Shown here: piece after piece, positions 1-8,369 of the stretch | Position numbering within the stretch: the first letter of the stretch is position 1 | How the letters are laid out: the number at the start of each line of letters is the position of its first letter | Origin: Acetofilamentum sp. | Lineage (GTDB): Bacteria > Bacteroidota > Bacteroidia > Bacteroidales > DYOH01 | DNA length: 59,184 nucleotides | Reading direction: 5' to 3' | Assembly: GCA_020720625.1 (NCBI GenBank) | Contig: DYOH01000012.1 | Span: 1-59,184, forward strand | Program-made: the position numbers and the translations under genes | The notes under the pieces: generated by a model | Told to the model about the DNA's origin: nothing | The model's database searches: none | What the model saw: only the letters and a program-made list of their open reading frames with translations

Positions 1-39
1 ATAAAAATCAACGCTGGCAGGGTTTTTAGACTAGACTCA
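1..39. repeat. End of a repeated mobile element (copy 1)
   Basis: The first 32 bases recur exactly at 17536-17567. If a 5-base AGACT duplication in this copy is allowed for, the match runs on to the bases TCA. The second copy is one terminus of a palindromic element, so this is probably the right-hand end of a related element whose body lies outside the window. The methyltransferase gene begins only 21 bases further on. Confidence 0.6.
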
Positions 40-59
40 TTTAAAAAAACAATATCAAC

Positions 60-671
60 ATGGAAGATAAATTCTCGCATAAAGCCAATGATTGGGATAG
101 TGCCGGAAAAATTGCAATGACTGCAAAGTTTGTGGCCGAAATAAAAAAACTAATCGCACTTAGCACAGAAATGAAAGTGCTCGAAGTAGGAACCGGAACA
201 GGATTGGTGGGTCTGCAAATAGCGCCTTGGGTAAAAAGTTTGCTGTTAATAGACACATCGCCGTCCATGCTGAAGGTGCTGGAACAGAAACTGGAACAAA
301 CTCCGGCGGCTAATGTGCGTTATGCCCTGATGCCTATAGAAACAGTGGTAGAAAAAAAATTCGATATGCTTATCGCATTCATGTCGTGGCACCACATTGC
401 CGACCAAGATAGCGCTTTTGCAAGCACTTACGAATTGCTTAATAAAGGCGGAAAGCTCATTATTGGCGATTTATTGCCCGAAGATGGCAGTTTTCATGGT
501 GGCGAAGATGTTCCATATTTGGGCTTCGATATGCAAGAGCTTAGTGCTTTTGCCGAAACTTATGGTTTTAAGGTACTACAAGTTTATCCCTATTCGGAGA
601 TGCTAAAACCTGATAAATCCGGAGAGACCCGGCATTATGGTCAGTTTATTTTATTGGCCGAAAAAAAATAA
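60..671 (+). CDS. Class I SAM-dependent methyltransferase
   Basis: This 203-residue cytoplasmic protein has a class I methyltransferase Rossmann fold. Motif I is VLEVGTGTGLVGLQI near residue 40, followed by the acidic strand LLLIDTSPSML near residue 62, which should bind the SAM ribose. The segment FDMLIAFMSWHHI near residue 101 fits motif IV of the UbiE/COQ5-like group. The substrate cannot be told from sequence. The ATG at 60 lies just past a mobile-element end (1-39), so its upstream control region may have been replaced. The next gene starts 84 bases on, behind a strong hairpin. Confidence 0.85.
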   Translation: MEDKFSHKANDWDSAGKIAMTAKFVAEIKKLIALSTEMKVLEVGTGTGLVGLQIAPWVKSLLLIDTSPSMLKVLEQKLEQTPAANVRYALMPIETVVEKKFDMLIAFMSWHHIADQDSAFASTYELLNKGGKLIIGDLLPEDGSFHGGEDVPYLGFDMQELSAFAETYGFKVLQVYPYSEMLKPDKSGETRHYGQFILLAEKK

Positions 672-694
672 AATACACAAAGCATTTGGTTCTT

Positions 695-736
695 TTTACA
701 CTATCCGAAAATTTCTTATCTTTCGGATAGTGTAAA
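695..736 (+). promoter_or_regulatory. Perfect 16-bp inverted repeat before the porin gene
   Basis: Arms 695-710 (TTTACACTATCCGAAA) and 721-736 (TTTCGGATAGTGTAAA) are exact complements around a 10-base loop. No T-run follows, so it is not a textbook intrinsic terminator, although the arms end in A/T runs. The right arm ends 19 bases before the porin ATG at 756, so it could act as a leader hairpin, an operator or a 3'-end stabiliser for the methyltransferase mRNA. Confidence 0.6.
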
Positions 737-755
737 TACATTGATTCCTTTGCAA

Positions 756-2027
756 ATGAAAAAAGATTTCTGCGTATTATTGCAGCTTCTGGTATTCTTG
801 AGTAATTGGGGCATGGCTCAGGAGATTAAGTCCGATAAAAAGTTTACTGTTGATGCCGAATTTCGTTCCCGAGCCGAATATCTCGATGGTTTTGGAAAAT
901 TGGTCGCCAAATCAGATTCATCGGCAGCCAATTTATTGATATCCACACGAGCACGTCTAAACTTTGCATTCGTTTCGCCATTGCACGAAATGTATTTTTC
1001 GGTGCAGGATGTTCATATTTGGGACGATAATAAACATTGGGAAACCAAATTGCCTGTGATGGTAAACGAAGCCTGGATTCGCTATAAATTTAACGAAACC
1101 TGGTCGCTGAAAACGGGGCGCCAACAAATTAGCTATACCAATGGTCGCTTGCTTTGGAAAAAGGAGTGGAATAATTATGGGGCTGCCCACGATGCCCTGC
1201 TGTTTCAATATCAGCAAAATAACTGGATGGCTCAATTTGGGGGTGCCTACAATGCCAATCCAGGTTTAAGGCAAACACCATTTTTGCTGGCCACCGATTT
1301 TCAGCTCTATAAAGCCATGGGCATTCTTTATGTAGAAAAAAAATGGAGTTCGGGAAGCTCCTTGCATTTACTCAATTTTGCCGAAGGTATAGAAGCGCCG
1401 GGGCGCACGGCCCTATACTTGCGCAATTCGGCCGGTTTTCATTTTATACTTAAAAAGGGTGTTTTTAAGGTTGATGCTCAATTTTATCATCAACATGGGG
1501 TGCACACCAATGGAGGCCAAATAATGGCTGCGGCGTATTTGTTGCATGGCACTATAAAACTTCCTAAAATATCGCTTACCGCCGGATTCCATGGGCAAAC
1601 CGGAGAAAGTTACAACGATAATCAAGCCGACAAACGCATGAAGGCTTTTGTTTCTCCTTATTTTAGTGGACGACTGATGTACGGGTATATGGAATACCTT
1701 GCTTATGGCAGCATACAAAAAAGCCCCGGATTAAACGATTTTTATTCCGAATGGAATTTATTACTTAATCAATCGGTTAAAATGCAGGCTATTACACACA
1801 CCATGAGCTATGCGCAAAGTCCGGGCAGCAACCTGAGTAAAAGCATTGGCACGGAAAGCGATTTGGTTTTAACTAAAAAACTGGTGGGCATGCATATATC
1901 ACTTGTTTATTCATTTTTGTTATATCACAATGATTTGGCCTTAGAGAGAACAAAAAACACAGATGTTTATTTTCCCCAATGTGCATGGGTAATGATAAGT
2001 TTTAAACCGGAATTATTTAGTCAATAA
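756..2027 (+). CDS. Alginate-export-like outer membrane beta-barrel protein
   Basis: The product is about 423 residues from the ATG at 756; the open frame extends to a TTG at 741, but the ATG gives a clean signal peptide (MKKDFCVLLQLLVFL, cleavage near GMAQ). The mature part alternates polar and hydrophobic residues, as in a beta-barrel. It carries SLKTGRQQISYTNGRLL and an AAHDAL segment resembling the alginate-export (AlgE-like) porin family common in Bacteroidota. It probably forms a specific outer-membrane channel, but the substrate is unknown and no polysaccharide lyase or SusCD pair lies nearby. The 16-bp hairpin just upstream may influence its expression. Confidence 0.75.
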   Translation: MKKDFCVLLQLLVFLSNWGMAQEIKSDKKFTVDAEFRSRAEYLDGFGKLVAKSDSSAANLLISTRARLNFAFVSPLHEMYFSVQDVHIWDDNKHWETKLPVMVNEAWIRYKFNETWSLKTGRQQISYTNGRLLWKKEWNNYGAAHDALLFQYQQNNWMAQFGGAYNANPGLRQTPFLLATDFQLYKAMGILYVEKKWSSGSSLHLLNFAEGIEAPGRTALYLRNSAGFHFILKKGVFKVDAQFYHQHGVHTNGGQIMAAAYLLHGTIKLPKISLTAGFHGQTGESYNDNQADKRMKAFVSPYFSGRLMYGYMEYLAYGSIQKSPGLNDFYSEWNLLLNQSVKMQAITHTMSYAQSPGSNLSKSIGTESDLVLTKKLVGMHISLVYSFLLYHNDLALERTKNTDVYFPQCAWVMISFKPELFSQ

Positions 2028-2091
2028 GGAAACAGTTTTTTTGTCTACCCATATTATTTTTCTATTTTTAAGCCTTTATTTTTTTAAATGA

Positions 2092-3043
2092 ATGGTGATG
2101 GAAGAAAGTTTATTGGTATTGGATAGCATTCGCCTCAATTTTAGTGAGTCCGGCTTATTTTTTTTAAACATAACTTTGGCACTAATTATGTTTGGTGTAG
2201 CACTCGATTTAAAAAGCGAAAATTTTAAACGGGTTTTATTGCAGCCTAAAGCTGTTGTGGTGGGTGTAGTTTCGCAATTTATTCTAATGCCTGCCATGAC
2301 TTTTCTGCTTATTTTATTAATAAAACCTAGTAGCAGTGTGGCTATGGGAATGATTCTGGTTGCTGCTTGTCCGGGTGGAAATATTTCAAACTTTTTTAGC
2401 TCATTGGCCAAGGGTAATGTAGAATTATCTGTTACACTTACCGGAATTGCCGATTTGGCCGCCTTGGTTATGACGCCCCTTAATTTTGCTTTTTGGGCAG
2501 GATTATACAGTGCCACATCGAGCATGGTGGTGCCCATTGAAATAGATTTTTGGGAAATGATGCAAACAATGATGCTTTTATTAGCTTTACCCATTACTGT
2601 GGGCATGATTTTCTCCTGGAAATTTCCTTTGCTTACAAAAAAAGTAATTAAACCAATCAAAATTATCTCCATTATTATATTTCTAGGTTACATTGTTGGT
2701 GCTTTGAGCTTAAATTTCGAGTATTTTTTAAGATACATTCACCTTATTGCTTTAATCGTTTTTATTCATAATGCATTGGCCATTCTTACCGGATATTTTA
2801 TGGGGCGCATCTTTAAACTTGGCGAAAGAAATACAAAGACCATTGCTATCGAAACGGGCATTCAGAACTCTGGATTAGGATTGGTGCTTATTTTTAAATC
2901 CGGATTTATTTAATGGTTTGGGCGGAATGGCTTTTATTGCTGCCTGGTGGGGAATTTGGCATATTGTCTCCGGATTACTTATTGCCTTTTTCTGGGGGGC
3001 TAATTTCATGCCTTTCTGGATGAAAAGCTTTCAATCTAAATAG
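2092..3043 (+). pseudogene. BASS-family (bile acid:sodium symporter-like) transporter, frameshifted
   Basis: The first frame (2092-2913, 273 residues) has eight or so hydrophobic helices and the family signature ETGIQNSGLGLVL, then stops early. One base more than expected in the run at 2890-2898 moves the reading frame. In the +1 frame the protein continues NPDLFNGLGGMAFIAAWWG and ends at the TAG at 3041-3043. The repaired product would be about 316 residues, normal for BASS transporters, which carry organic anions or keto acids with Na+. The A/T run makes a sequencing indel possible; no canonical slippery site is seen. The start may also be the ATG at 2098. Confidence 0.8.
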
Positions 3044-3333
3044 CAGTGGACTATTGTTTTATTGTTTTGGAATTGTTTTTGCTTAGTACTTGTATTTTGT
3101 GGCAAAATGCTTTGATGCATAATTATCAGGCATTTTTCATAGATAATTCGGTTTAGGAATCTATATGCAAGAAACCATGATTTAGCGAAGTTTTTCTCTA
3201 CATAGAATTTTTGCGATTAGCAGAATTAAATTTTATTGATATAGATGACAGCGAAAATTTACTGAAAAGCGAAGTCTTTCATGTAGGGTTTAATCCGGGT
3301 TAAAATTTGACAATTTATTTAAAACCTAAAATA
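3044..3333. other. Spacer with a short coding-like remnant
   Basis: No full gene is seen. A frame at about 3180-3303 reads FLRLAELNFIDIDDSENLL and ends at a TAA. It looks coding in composition but has no start codon, since a stop sits immediately upstream. It may be the tail of a decayed gene. Confidence 0.3.
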
Positions 3334-4452
3334 ATGAAAATAACGCACTTATTTACTTTGATTGCTTTTGTATTATTTTTCTCCTGCAAGAGCAATAACG
3401 AGGCAAAAGAGCAGGAAAAAATTCAGCAAATTTCCGACGAACAAGCTACTGATAGCCTAAACGGAATCCAAAGCATGGTCGAAAACCAATCTTATACATC
3501 GGACTTGGATTTAATACGCTTTTTTTACAACGAAGAATGGACTAAAAGTAAGCTGGAAAACTATTATATTTTTTTGGCAGACAGCAATCAGATAATCAGC
3601 AACGATGGAATTATAGCCGTTTACGATTACCGCGATACACTTATCAGTCAGTTGAATAAAAATGGGGTATTCGAAAGATTATTTGATCGCGTTGGGCAAG
3701 GTGTATTTTCGTGGGATAGTATGTGGATAGTAATGCTGGAGTTTGAAAAAATAGGTATACACATTGTTACTGCAGAAGGCATGTACGTGGGGCTGGAGAG
3801 AGCGCCACTGCTATCTTATGCGCTCGAAAATCTGGCAACCGAAGATTTTAAACTTTCGCAGCAGATTAAAAATGCCTACGGAATGACTATTGGTGGAGAG
3901 TATCCTTTTCTTGATCTGGAATGGAACGATGATGTAATTCTTGCCGGTGAACAATTGCTAAGTAAATTCCCTGCAAGCGATTATACTTCTGAAGTACTCG
4001 GATATTTCGAAAATGCACTTACTCCTTTTGTTGATTTGCACAAAGTGATTTCTGAAGATGGAAGTGAAAGTTTTATTGTAGGCGGCTTTGAGGTAGAATC
4101 GTGGCCGGGTTTAACCGATACAGCTTACCATCACCAGTTTTTAAGAAGTTATCCTAAATCGGTTTTTGCGCCTATGATAAGCCGGATTATTAATAATCCT
4201 TCGCAAATGAAAGCGGATGCAAATCTTATTTATATTGTTAAAGTACCTTATCTCGAAAAAGAAATTACCTGGTTTAATTATTTCCTGAATGGCATTGATA
4301 TAGCACACAAGCTCTATATTGACGAGAATATGCCCGAAAATCCGACCCTGGCCTATCGCTTTTACGACGATAAACAGAAGGCTCTGAATGCTTTAAATAA
4401 AATTCTGCCATTGGTACCAAAGGCAGAAATAATCCAGTACAAATTAAACTAA
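3334..4452 (+). CDS. Uncharacterised lipoprotein
   Basis: The product is about 372 residues from the ATG at 3334. The frame opens earlier at a TTG (3307), but the ATG yields a lipoprotein signal, MKITHLFTLIAFVLFFSC, with the lipobox Cys near residue 18. A charged linker (NNEAKEQEKIQQ) follows, then a globular region rich in aromatic and acidic residues with no motif I recognise. It is presumably anchored in the outer or inner membrane. It ends one base before rtcB starts, so the two are probably co-transcribed, but no functional link is evident. Confidence 0.75.
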   Translation: MKITHLFTLIAFVLFFSCKSNNEAKEQEKIQQISDEQATDSLNGIQSMVENQSYTSDLDLIRFFYNEEWTKSKLENYYIFLADSNQIISNDGIIAVYDYRDTLISQLNKNGVFERLFDRVGQGVFSWDSMWIVMLEFEKIGIHIVTAEGMYVGLERAPLLSYALENLATEDFKLSQQIKNAYGMTIGGEYPFLDLEWNDDVILAGEQLLSKFPASDYTSEVLGYFENALTPFVDLHKVISEDGSESFIVGGFEVESWPGLTDTAYHHQFLRSYPKSVFAPMISRIINNPSQMKADANLIYIVKVPYLEKEITWFNYFLNGIDIAHKLYIDENMPENPTLAYRFYDDKQKALNALNKILPLVPKAEIIQYKLN

Positions 4453-4453
4453 C

Positions 4454-5791
4454 ATGTTCAGCATTATTGGAAAATACACATCTGCCGATATTTTTATAGA
4501 CCAGATTGATGATGTAACCTATAGTCAGATTGAGCAACTGGTTAATCATCCGTCTTTTACGCAAAAAGTATCTATTATGCCCGATACACACGCCGGAGCT
4601 GCCAATTCTGTGATTGGATTTACTATGCCACTTAGCGATAGTCTTATTCCTAATACTGTGGGAGTAGATATTGGTTGTGGCATGCTATCGGCCCGTATTT
4701 TTGCCAACAAAGAAAACCTTGATTTAAAAGAAATTGATAATAAGATAAGAAAAGTGGTGCCTATTGGTAATCGCAACGGTACCCATAAAAATAATCCCGA
4801 AAATTTTGCCAAATCTTTCCCTTTCGAAAAAGCATCAGATTTGCTACACCAATTTACGCAAAAACTAAATATTAGGCTCGGAGCTAATTATACTCCGATT
4901 GAGTACAATTACCCCTGGTTCGAAAAACTTTGCAAACGGGTTGATTCTGACCTTAAATACACAGAAGCAAGTCTAGGTACCCTCGGTGGCGGTAATCATT
5001 TTATCGAGATTGGAGAATCTTCGCAAGATCAGTCGCTGTGGATAACCTTTCATAGCGGAAGCCGCAAAATCGGTGGAGATATTGCCAAATATCATTCACA
5101 CATAGCCGCTAAAAATGCAGGGTTCGACCAGGAAGGTTTTAAGAAGGAGTTCGAACGGATAAAAGCCGGCCTTGGGGCAGTAGATAAGAAGAAATTGGCC
5201 GATGAGCACAAAAAACTAAAGAGCAAATTTAAATCTCATTATCCGGACGTGCCTAACCAAATGGAGTTTTTGAGCGGACAATTGATGTACGATTATCTGG
5301 TAGATATGATTTTTGCGCAGTTCTATGCCCAAACAAATAGGTTGATGATGCTCAGGCATGGTGCACAGGTTTTGAAAGCTGATTTTTCGGAAACCATTGA
5401 AAGTACTCACAACTACATCGATCCCATAGATCTGATTATTCGTAAAGGAGCAATCAGAGCTTATAAAACCGACCAAATGATTATTCCTTTCAACATGGCC
5501 GACGGTATTCTTATTTGCAAAGGTAAAAGCAATCCCCTTTGGAATTATTCTGCACCTCACGGAGCCGGAAGAATTATGAGCCGCAATAAAGCCAAAGAGA
5601 ATATCAGCATGAAGGATTATGAAAACAGAATGAAGATGAGTGGGGTTTTTAGCAGTTCGATAAATACGGCCACGCTCGACGAAGCGCCGCAGGCCTATAA
5701 AAGTGCAGCAATTATCGAAAAAGCTATTGAAGCTACCGCTGAAATTCTATTTCGATTGAAGCCAATTTATAATCTTAAAGCCGGAAATTAA
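4454..5791 (+). CDS. rtcB: RtcB-family RNA ligase
   Basis: At 445 residues this is close to the usual RtcB length. The family joins RNA 2',3'-cyclic-phosphate (or 3'-phosphate) ends to 5'-OH ends using GTP and Mn2+. Conserved features are VGVDIGCGM (residues 69-77, metal-binding Asp72 and Cys75), GTLGGGNHFIEIG, the metal-site HSGSRKIGG, a THNYIDP segment, and APHGAGRIMSR with the guanylylated histidine at about residue 369. All key residues appear present. There is no rtcA or archease gene alongside. It follows a lipoprotein gene by one base and ends in a bidirectional terminator. Confidence 0.92.
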   Translation: MFSIIGKYTSADIFIDQIDDVTYSQIEQLVNHPSFTQKVSIMPDTHAGAANSVIGFTMPLSDSLIPNTVGVDIGCGMLSARIFANKENLDLKEIDNKIRKVVPIGNRNGTHKNNPENFAKSFPFEKASDLLHQFTQKLNIRLGANYTPIEYNYPWFEKLCKRVDSDLKYTEASLGTLGGGNHFIEIGESSQDQSLWITFHSGSRKIGGDIAKYHSHIAAKNAGFDQEGFKKEFERIKAGLGAVDKKKLADEHKKLKSKFKSHYPDVPNQMEFLSGQLMYDYLVDMIFAQFYAQTNRLMMLRHGAQVLKADFSETIESTHNYIDPIDLIIRKGAIRAYKTDQMIIPFNMADGILICKGKSNPLWNYSAPHGAGRIMSRNKAKENISMKDYENRMKMSGVFSSSINTATLDEAPQAYKSAAIIEKAIEATAEILFRLKPIYNLKAGN

Positions 5792-5803
5792 CTCCGGCTT
5801 TTT
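5777..5803. terminator. Bidirectional intrinsic terminator
   Basis: Arms AAAGCCGGA (5777-5785) and TCCGGCTTT (5793-5801) flank a 7-base loop and run into T's on the plus strand and A's on the minus strand. It overlaps the stop codons of rtcB and of the convergent lysoplasmalogenase-like gene, and can serve both. Confidence 0.85.
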
Positions 5804-6432
5804 ATGTGTGCTGAACTATTTTTATAGGCCGATACAAAGATTAGAGCCTGCGCCAGCCAATAGCAACACATAATATACCATTGGGCATAATTTATATTGC
5901 TATAAAAGCGGTTATAGGCAATAATACTGTCGCTTACAACAAATATAAGTGCTCCCCAAAAGGCGTAATTGGCAAAAGCCCCAGTGCTGCGTTGTGCAAA
6001 AGCCCGCCAAAGCATTATCAATATAAAACTCATATATACGGCTACCGGAACTGCCATATTGGCCAAACCCGGAAATAGGATTACATAATTTATGAGGCCC
6101 ACTAATAGCAATACAATACCCGAAAAAATAGAAGTTTCTTTGCTTCGGCTAAAGAATGCAAGGGTATAAAAAATGTGAGCTACCAGAAAAGCCAATAAAC
6201 CTCCTACAAATAAATGGTAGGGCAGTTCAAGCAGAATATCGCCCAAGGCCGAAAATAGAAAGCCTGCAATGATGTAGATATTATATTTCCCTTTAGGATT
6301 TATCAGCAATAGCAGCAATAGGATGGGTAGTGGCTTTGTTATCACTTTAAGCCAGAGATAATTGTTGTACAAACCGATAAAATATATAAACGCCAGAATA
6401 ACTACACTGCTAAAAATAAGTTTTGCTTTCAT
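5788..6432 (-). CDS. YhhN/TMEM86-family membrane protein (lysoplasmalogenase-like)
   Basis: The product is about 214 residues with roughly eight membrane segments and the family pattern LWLKVITKPLPILLLLLL ... GFLFSALGDILLEL ... FLVAHIFYTLAF. Characterised relatives hydrolyse the vinyl-ether bond of lysoplasmalogens. The Asp in SALGDILLE and the His in VAHIFY correspond to conserved positions. I chose the ATG at 6432; the frame extends to 6510 through a poor N-terminal sequence. The gene converges on rtcB and their stop codons overlap. No plasmalogen genes are in the window, so the substrate is open. Confidence 0.8.
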   Translation of the reverse strand: MKAKLIFSSVVILAFIYFIGLYNNYLWLKVITKPLPILLLLLLINPKGKYNIYIIAGFLFSALGDILLELPYHLFVGGLLAFLVAHIFYTLAFFSRSKETSIFSGIVLLLVGLINYVILFPGLANMAVPVAVYMSFILIMLWRAFAQRSTGAFANYAFWGALIFVVSDSIIAYNRFYSNINYAQWYIMCCYWLAQALIFVSAYKNSSAHIKSRS

Positions 6433-6522
6433 AAGCTTGTTTTCTATTATTATTACAATTTTCAGTTGAAGTTCGCCTTTACAAGATAAGTTCTTATTGA
6501 CTATAAACAAAATTTATGGTAT

Positions 6523-6558
6523 AAAAAAACCGGAAATATCGCTTACTATATTTCCGGT
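6523..6558 (-). terminator. Intrinsic terminator of the acyl-CoA dehydrogenase gene
   Basis: Arms 6529-6539 (ACCGGAAATAT) and 6548-6558 are exact complements of 11 bp. On the minus strand the stem is followed by a run of T's (A's at 6523-6529), 26 bases past the stop codon of the gene at 6584. Confidence 0.85.
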
Positions 6559-6583
6559 AAAATTAAACCTAAAAAAAATGCCT

Positions 6584-8281
6584 TTAATAGTTCATTTCAT
6601 ATTCGCCTTTAAGTGCATATACATAATTGTTCCACACTTTTAAGTAACGTTCCTGATTAACAACAGGTTTTTTAATCATTTTCATGCAATAAGCCATTTG
6701 TTCGGGTGTCGACGAAGGTTTATTGTGCAATTCAAGTGCAAATTTTGAGAAATCGCGTACCAGAAAATCAAAAATTTGGTCGAGAATATCTTCATCAATC
6801 TGTTGAATTTTGGCATTTTCGAGAATTAATTGAGCATAAGGAATGAGCGTGAAAATATTTCCTACAGCCAGCATTACTTCCGTATCTTTTTGTTGTTCGG
6901 GAGTAGATGGAGCCTTGTAAAGCGATTCCTTGAAAATTTCTACCTGCTGCTTAAATAATTCGAGATTGGGCAGATTGTACAAAGCAAACGCCTTTTTGTA
7001 ATCGTGGAATTTTATGTCGCCCAAGCCTTTGGTAGGACCTTGTGCAAATAAAAAATCGTCGTTAGCAGCATCATTTCTCTGTGGAATTTCGTTAAATTCT
7101 GCGGGTTTGAACAAAAAGTTTTGCAAAAATTTCACAATCAGCGCAATATTTACATGCACAGTGCCTTCTAATTTTGGTAAAGCACGAATGTCGCGGGTAA
7201 GCATTTCGAAGAATGTATCTTTTTCAAAACCTTTGGCAGCAATAACATCCCACATCAGGTCTACGACTTCTTCTCCTTGCGAGGTTACTTTCATTTTTAC
7301 CAATGGATCGTAGAGCAGATATCTTCTGTCGGATAATGATGCTGAGCGCATATAATCTGCAGTACGAGAAGCATATAATTTCATAGCCACCAAGCGGCTA
7401 TAGGCATCTACAAATAGCTTTTTAACATGGGGGAAGTCGGTTACATACATATTGTAAAGCCTGCGGTTAGACGCATGATTAATGGCCTCGTACAATCCAT
7501 GTGTACACATACCTATGGAGGCCCACCCCAGATTGTATTTTCCTACGTTTACTGTGTTGAGAGCGTTAAACCATGCTTCGTCGCCTTTAGCCAAAATATC
7601 TTGCTCTGCTACCGGATAATTTTCCAAAGCATATTCACCTACATAATTTTGACTGTTAACCGTATTTTTTACCAGTTTATATTTATTGTGTTTGTAACTG
7701 GCCACAAAGAAAACATATTCGTTGGTTCCGGCAATTTTTCCGAATGTTGAAACCATATCCGCTTCGTTGGCATTTCCAATATAGTATTTTGAGCCATTAG
7801 CCAGATAAGAACCATCGGGTTGGGGTGTTAGTGTCATTTCGGTAGAATATACATCGGCTCCATGTGCTCTTTCTGAAAGACCAAAGGCAAAAATAGCTCC
7901 TTCCTGGAGTAGTTTGGCCGCTTTTTGCTTGGCACCATCGTTTTTCGACATCCAGATGGGGCCTAAACCCAAAATGCTTACTTGCCAGGTATACCAATAG
8001 GGTAGGCCGTAAAATCCGATAATCTCATTGAAACCCTGAATTCTCCACATATCCCAGCGTGAATGCTCATCGCCGTATTTTTCCGGAGTGAGCAGGCGGG
8101 CAAAGATTTTTTCTTTGCCAATGAAGTCCAAAAATTCGCGATACCAGATTCTTTCATGGTCGTCTTTTTTTACACTACCTAAACCTTTGGTTTCAAAGAA
8201 CTCGATGGTTTTTTCCATTATTTCCCGCGATATCTTGTCGGGATATTCTCTGTTATACTTTTTGGGATTGAGTAAAATCAT
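6584..8281 (-). CDS. Long-form acyl-CoA dehydrogenase
   Basis: The product is about 565 residues from the ATG at 8281 (MILLNPKKYNREYPD); the frame runs on to 8332 without a better start. The flavin-binding middle domain is clear: FAFGLSERAHGADVYSTEM near residue 135, followed by GSKYYIGNANEADMV. The C-terminal half is helical, as in acyl-CoA dehydrogenases and oxidases. It is longer than the usual 380-residue enzyme, like the extended acyl-CoA dehydrogenases seen in Bacteroidota. It should oxidise acyl-CoA at C2-C3 using FAD. An enoyl-CoA hydratase, the next step of beta-oxidation, lies 2 kb away on the other strand. Chain-length preference is unknown. Confidence 0.85.
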   Translation of the reverse strand: MILLNPKKYNREYPDKISREIMEKTIEFFETKGLGSVKKDDHERIWYREFLDFIGKEKIFARLLTPEKYGDEHSRWDMWRIQGFNEIIGFYGLPYWYTWQVSILGLGPIWMSKNDGAKQKAAKLLQEGAIFAFGLSERAHGADVYSTEMTLTPQPDGSYLANGSKYYIGNANEADMVSTFGKIAGTNEYVFFVASYKHNKYKLVKNTVNSQNYVGEYALENYPVAEQDILAKGDEAWFNALNTVNVGKYNLGWASIGMCTHGLYEAINHASNRRLYNMYVTDFPHVKKLFVDAYSRLVAMKLYASRTADYMRSASLSDRRYLLYDPLVKMKVTSQGEEVVDLMWDVIAAKGFEKDTFFEMLTRDIRALPKLEGTVHVNIALIVKFLQNFLFKPAEFNEIPQRNDAANDDFLFAQGPTKGLGDIKFHDYKKAFALYNLPNLELFKQQVEIFKESLYKAPSTPEQQKDTEVMLAVGNIFTLIPYAQLILENAKIQQIDEDILDQIFDFLVRDFSKFALELHNKPSSTPEQMAYCMKMIKKPVVNQERYLKVWNNYVYALKGEYEMNY

Positions 8282-8369
8282 ATTATTTGTATTTTTGCGG
8301 AATATAAATATTTCTACTAAAATACTAAGCATGCATAATAATGTTTTAGAGCTTATAAAATATTATTGC

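Noticed and set aside
2885-2913. Programmed frameshift in the BASS transporter
   Set aside because: A +1 shift is needed and no known stimulating signal, such as an internal stop with a Shine-Dalgarno-like sequence, is present; mutation or sequencing error is simpler.
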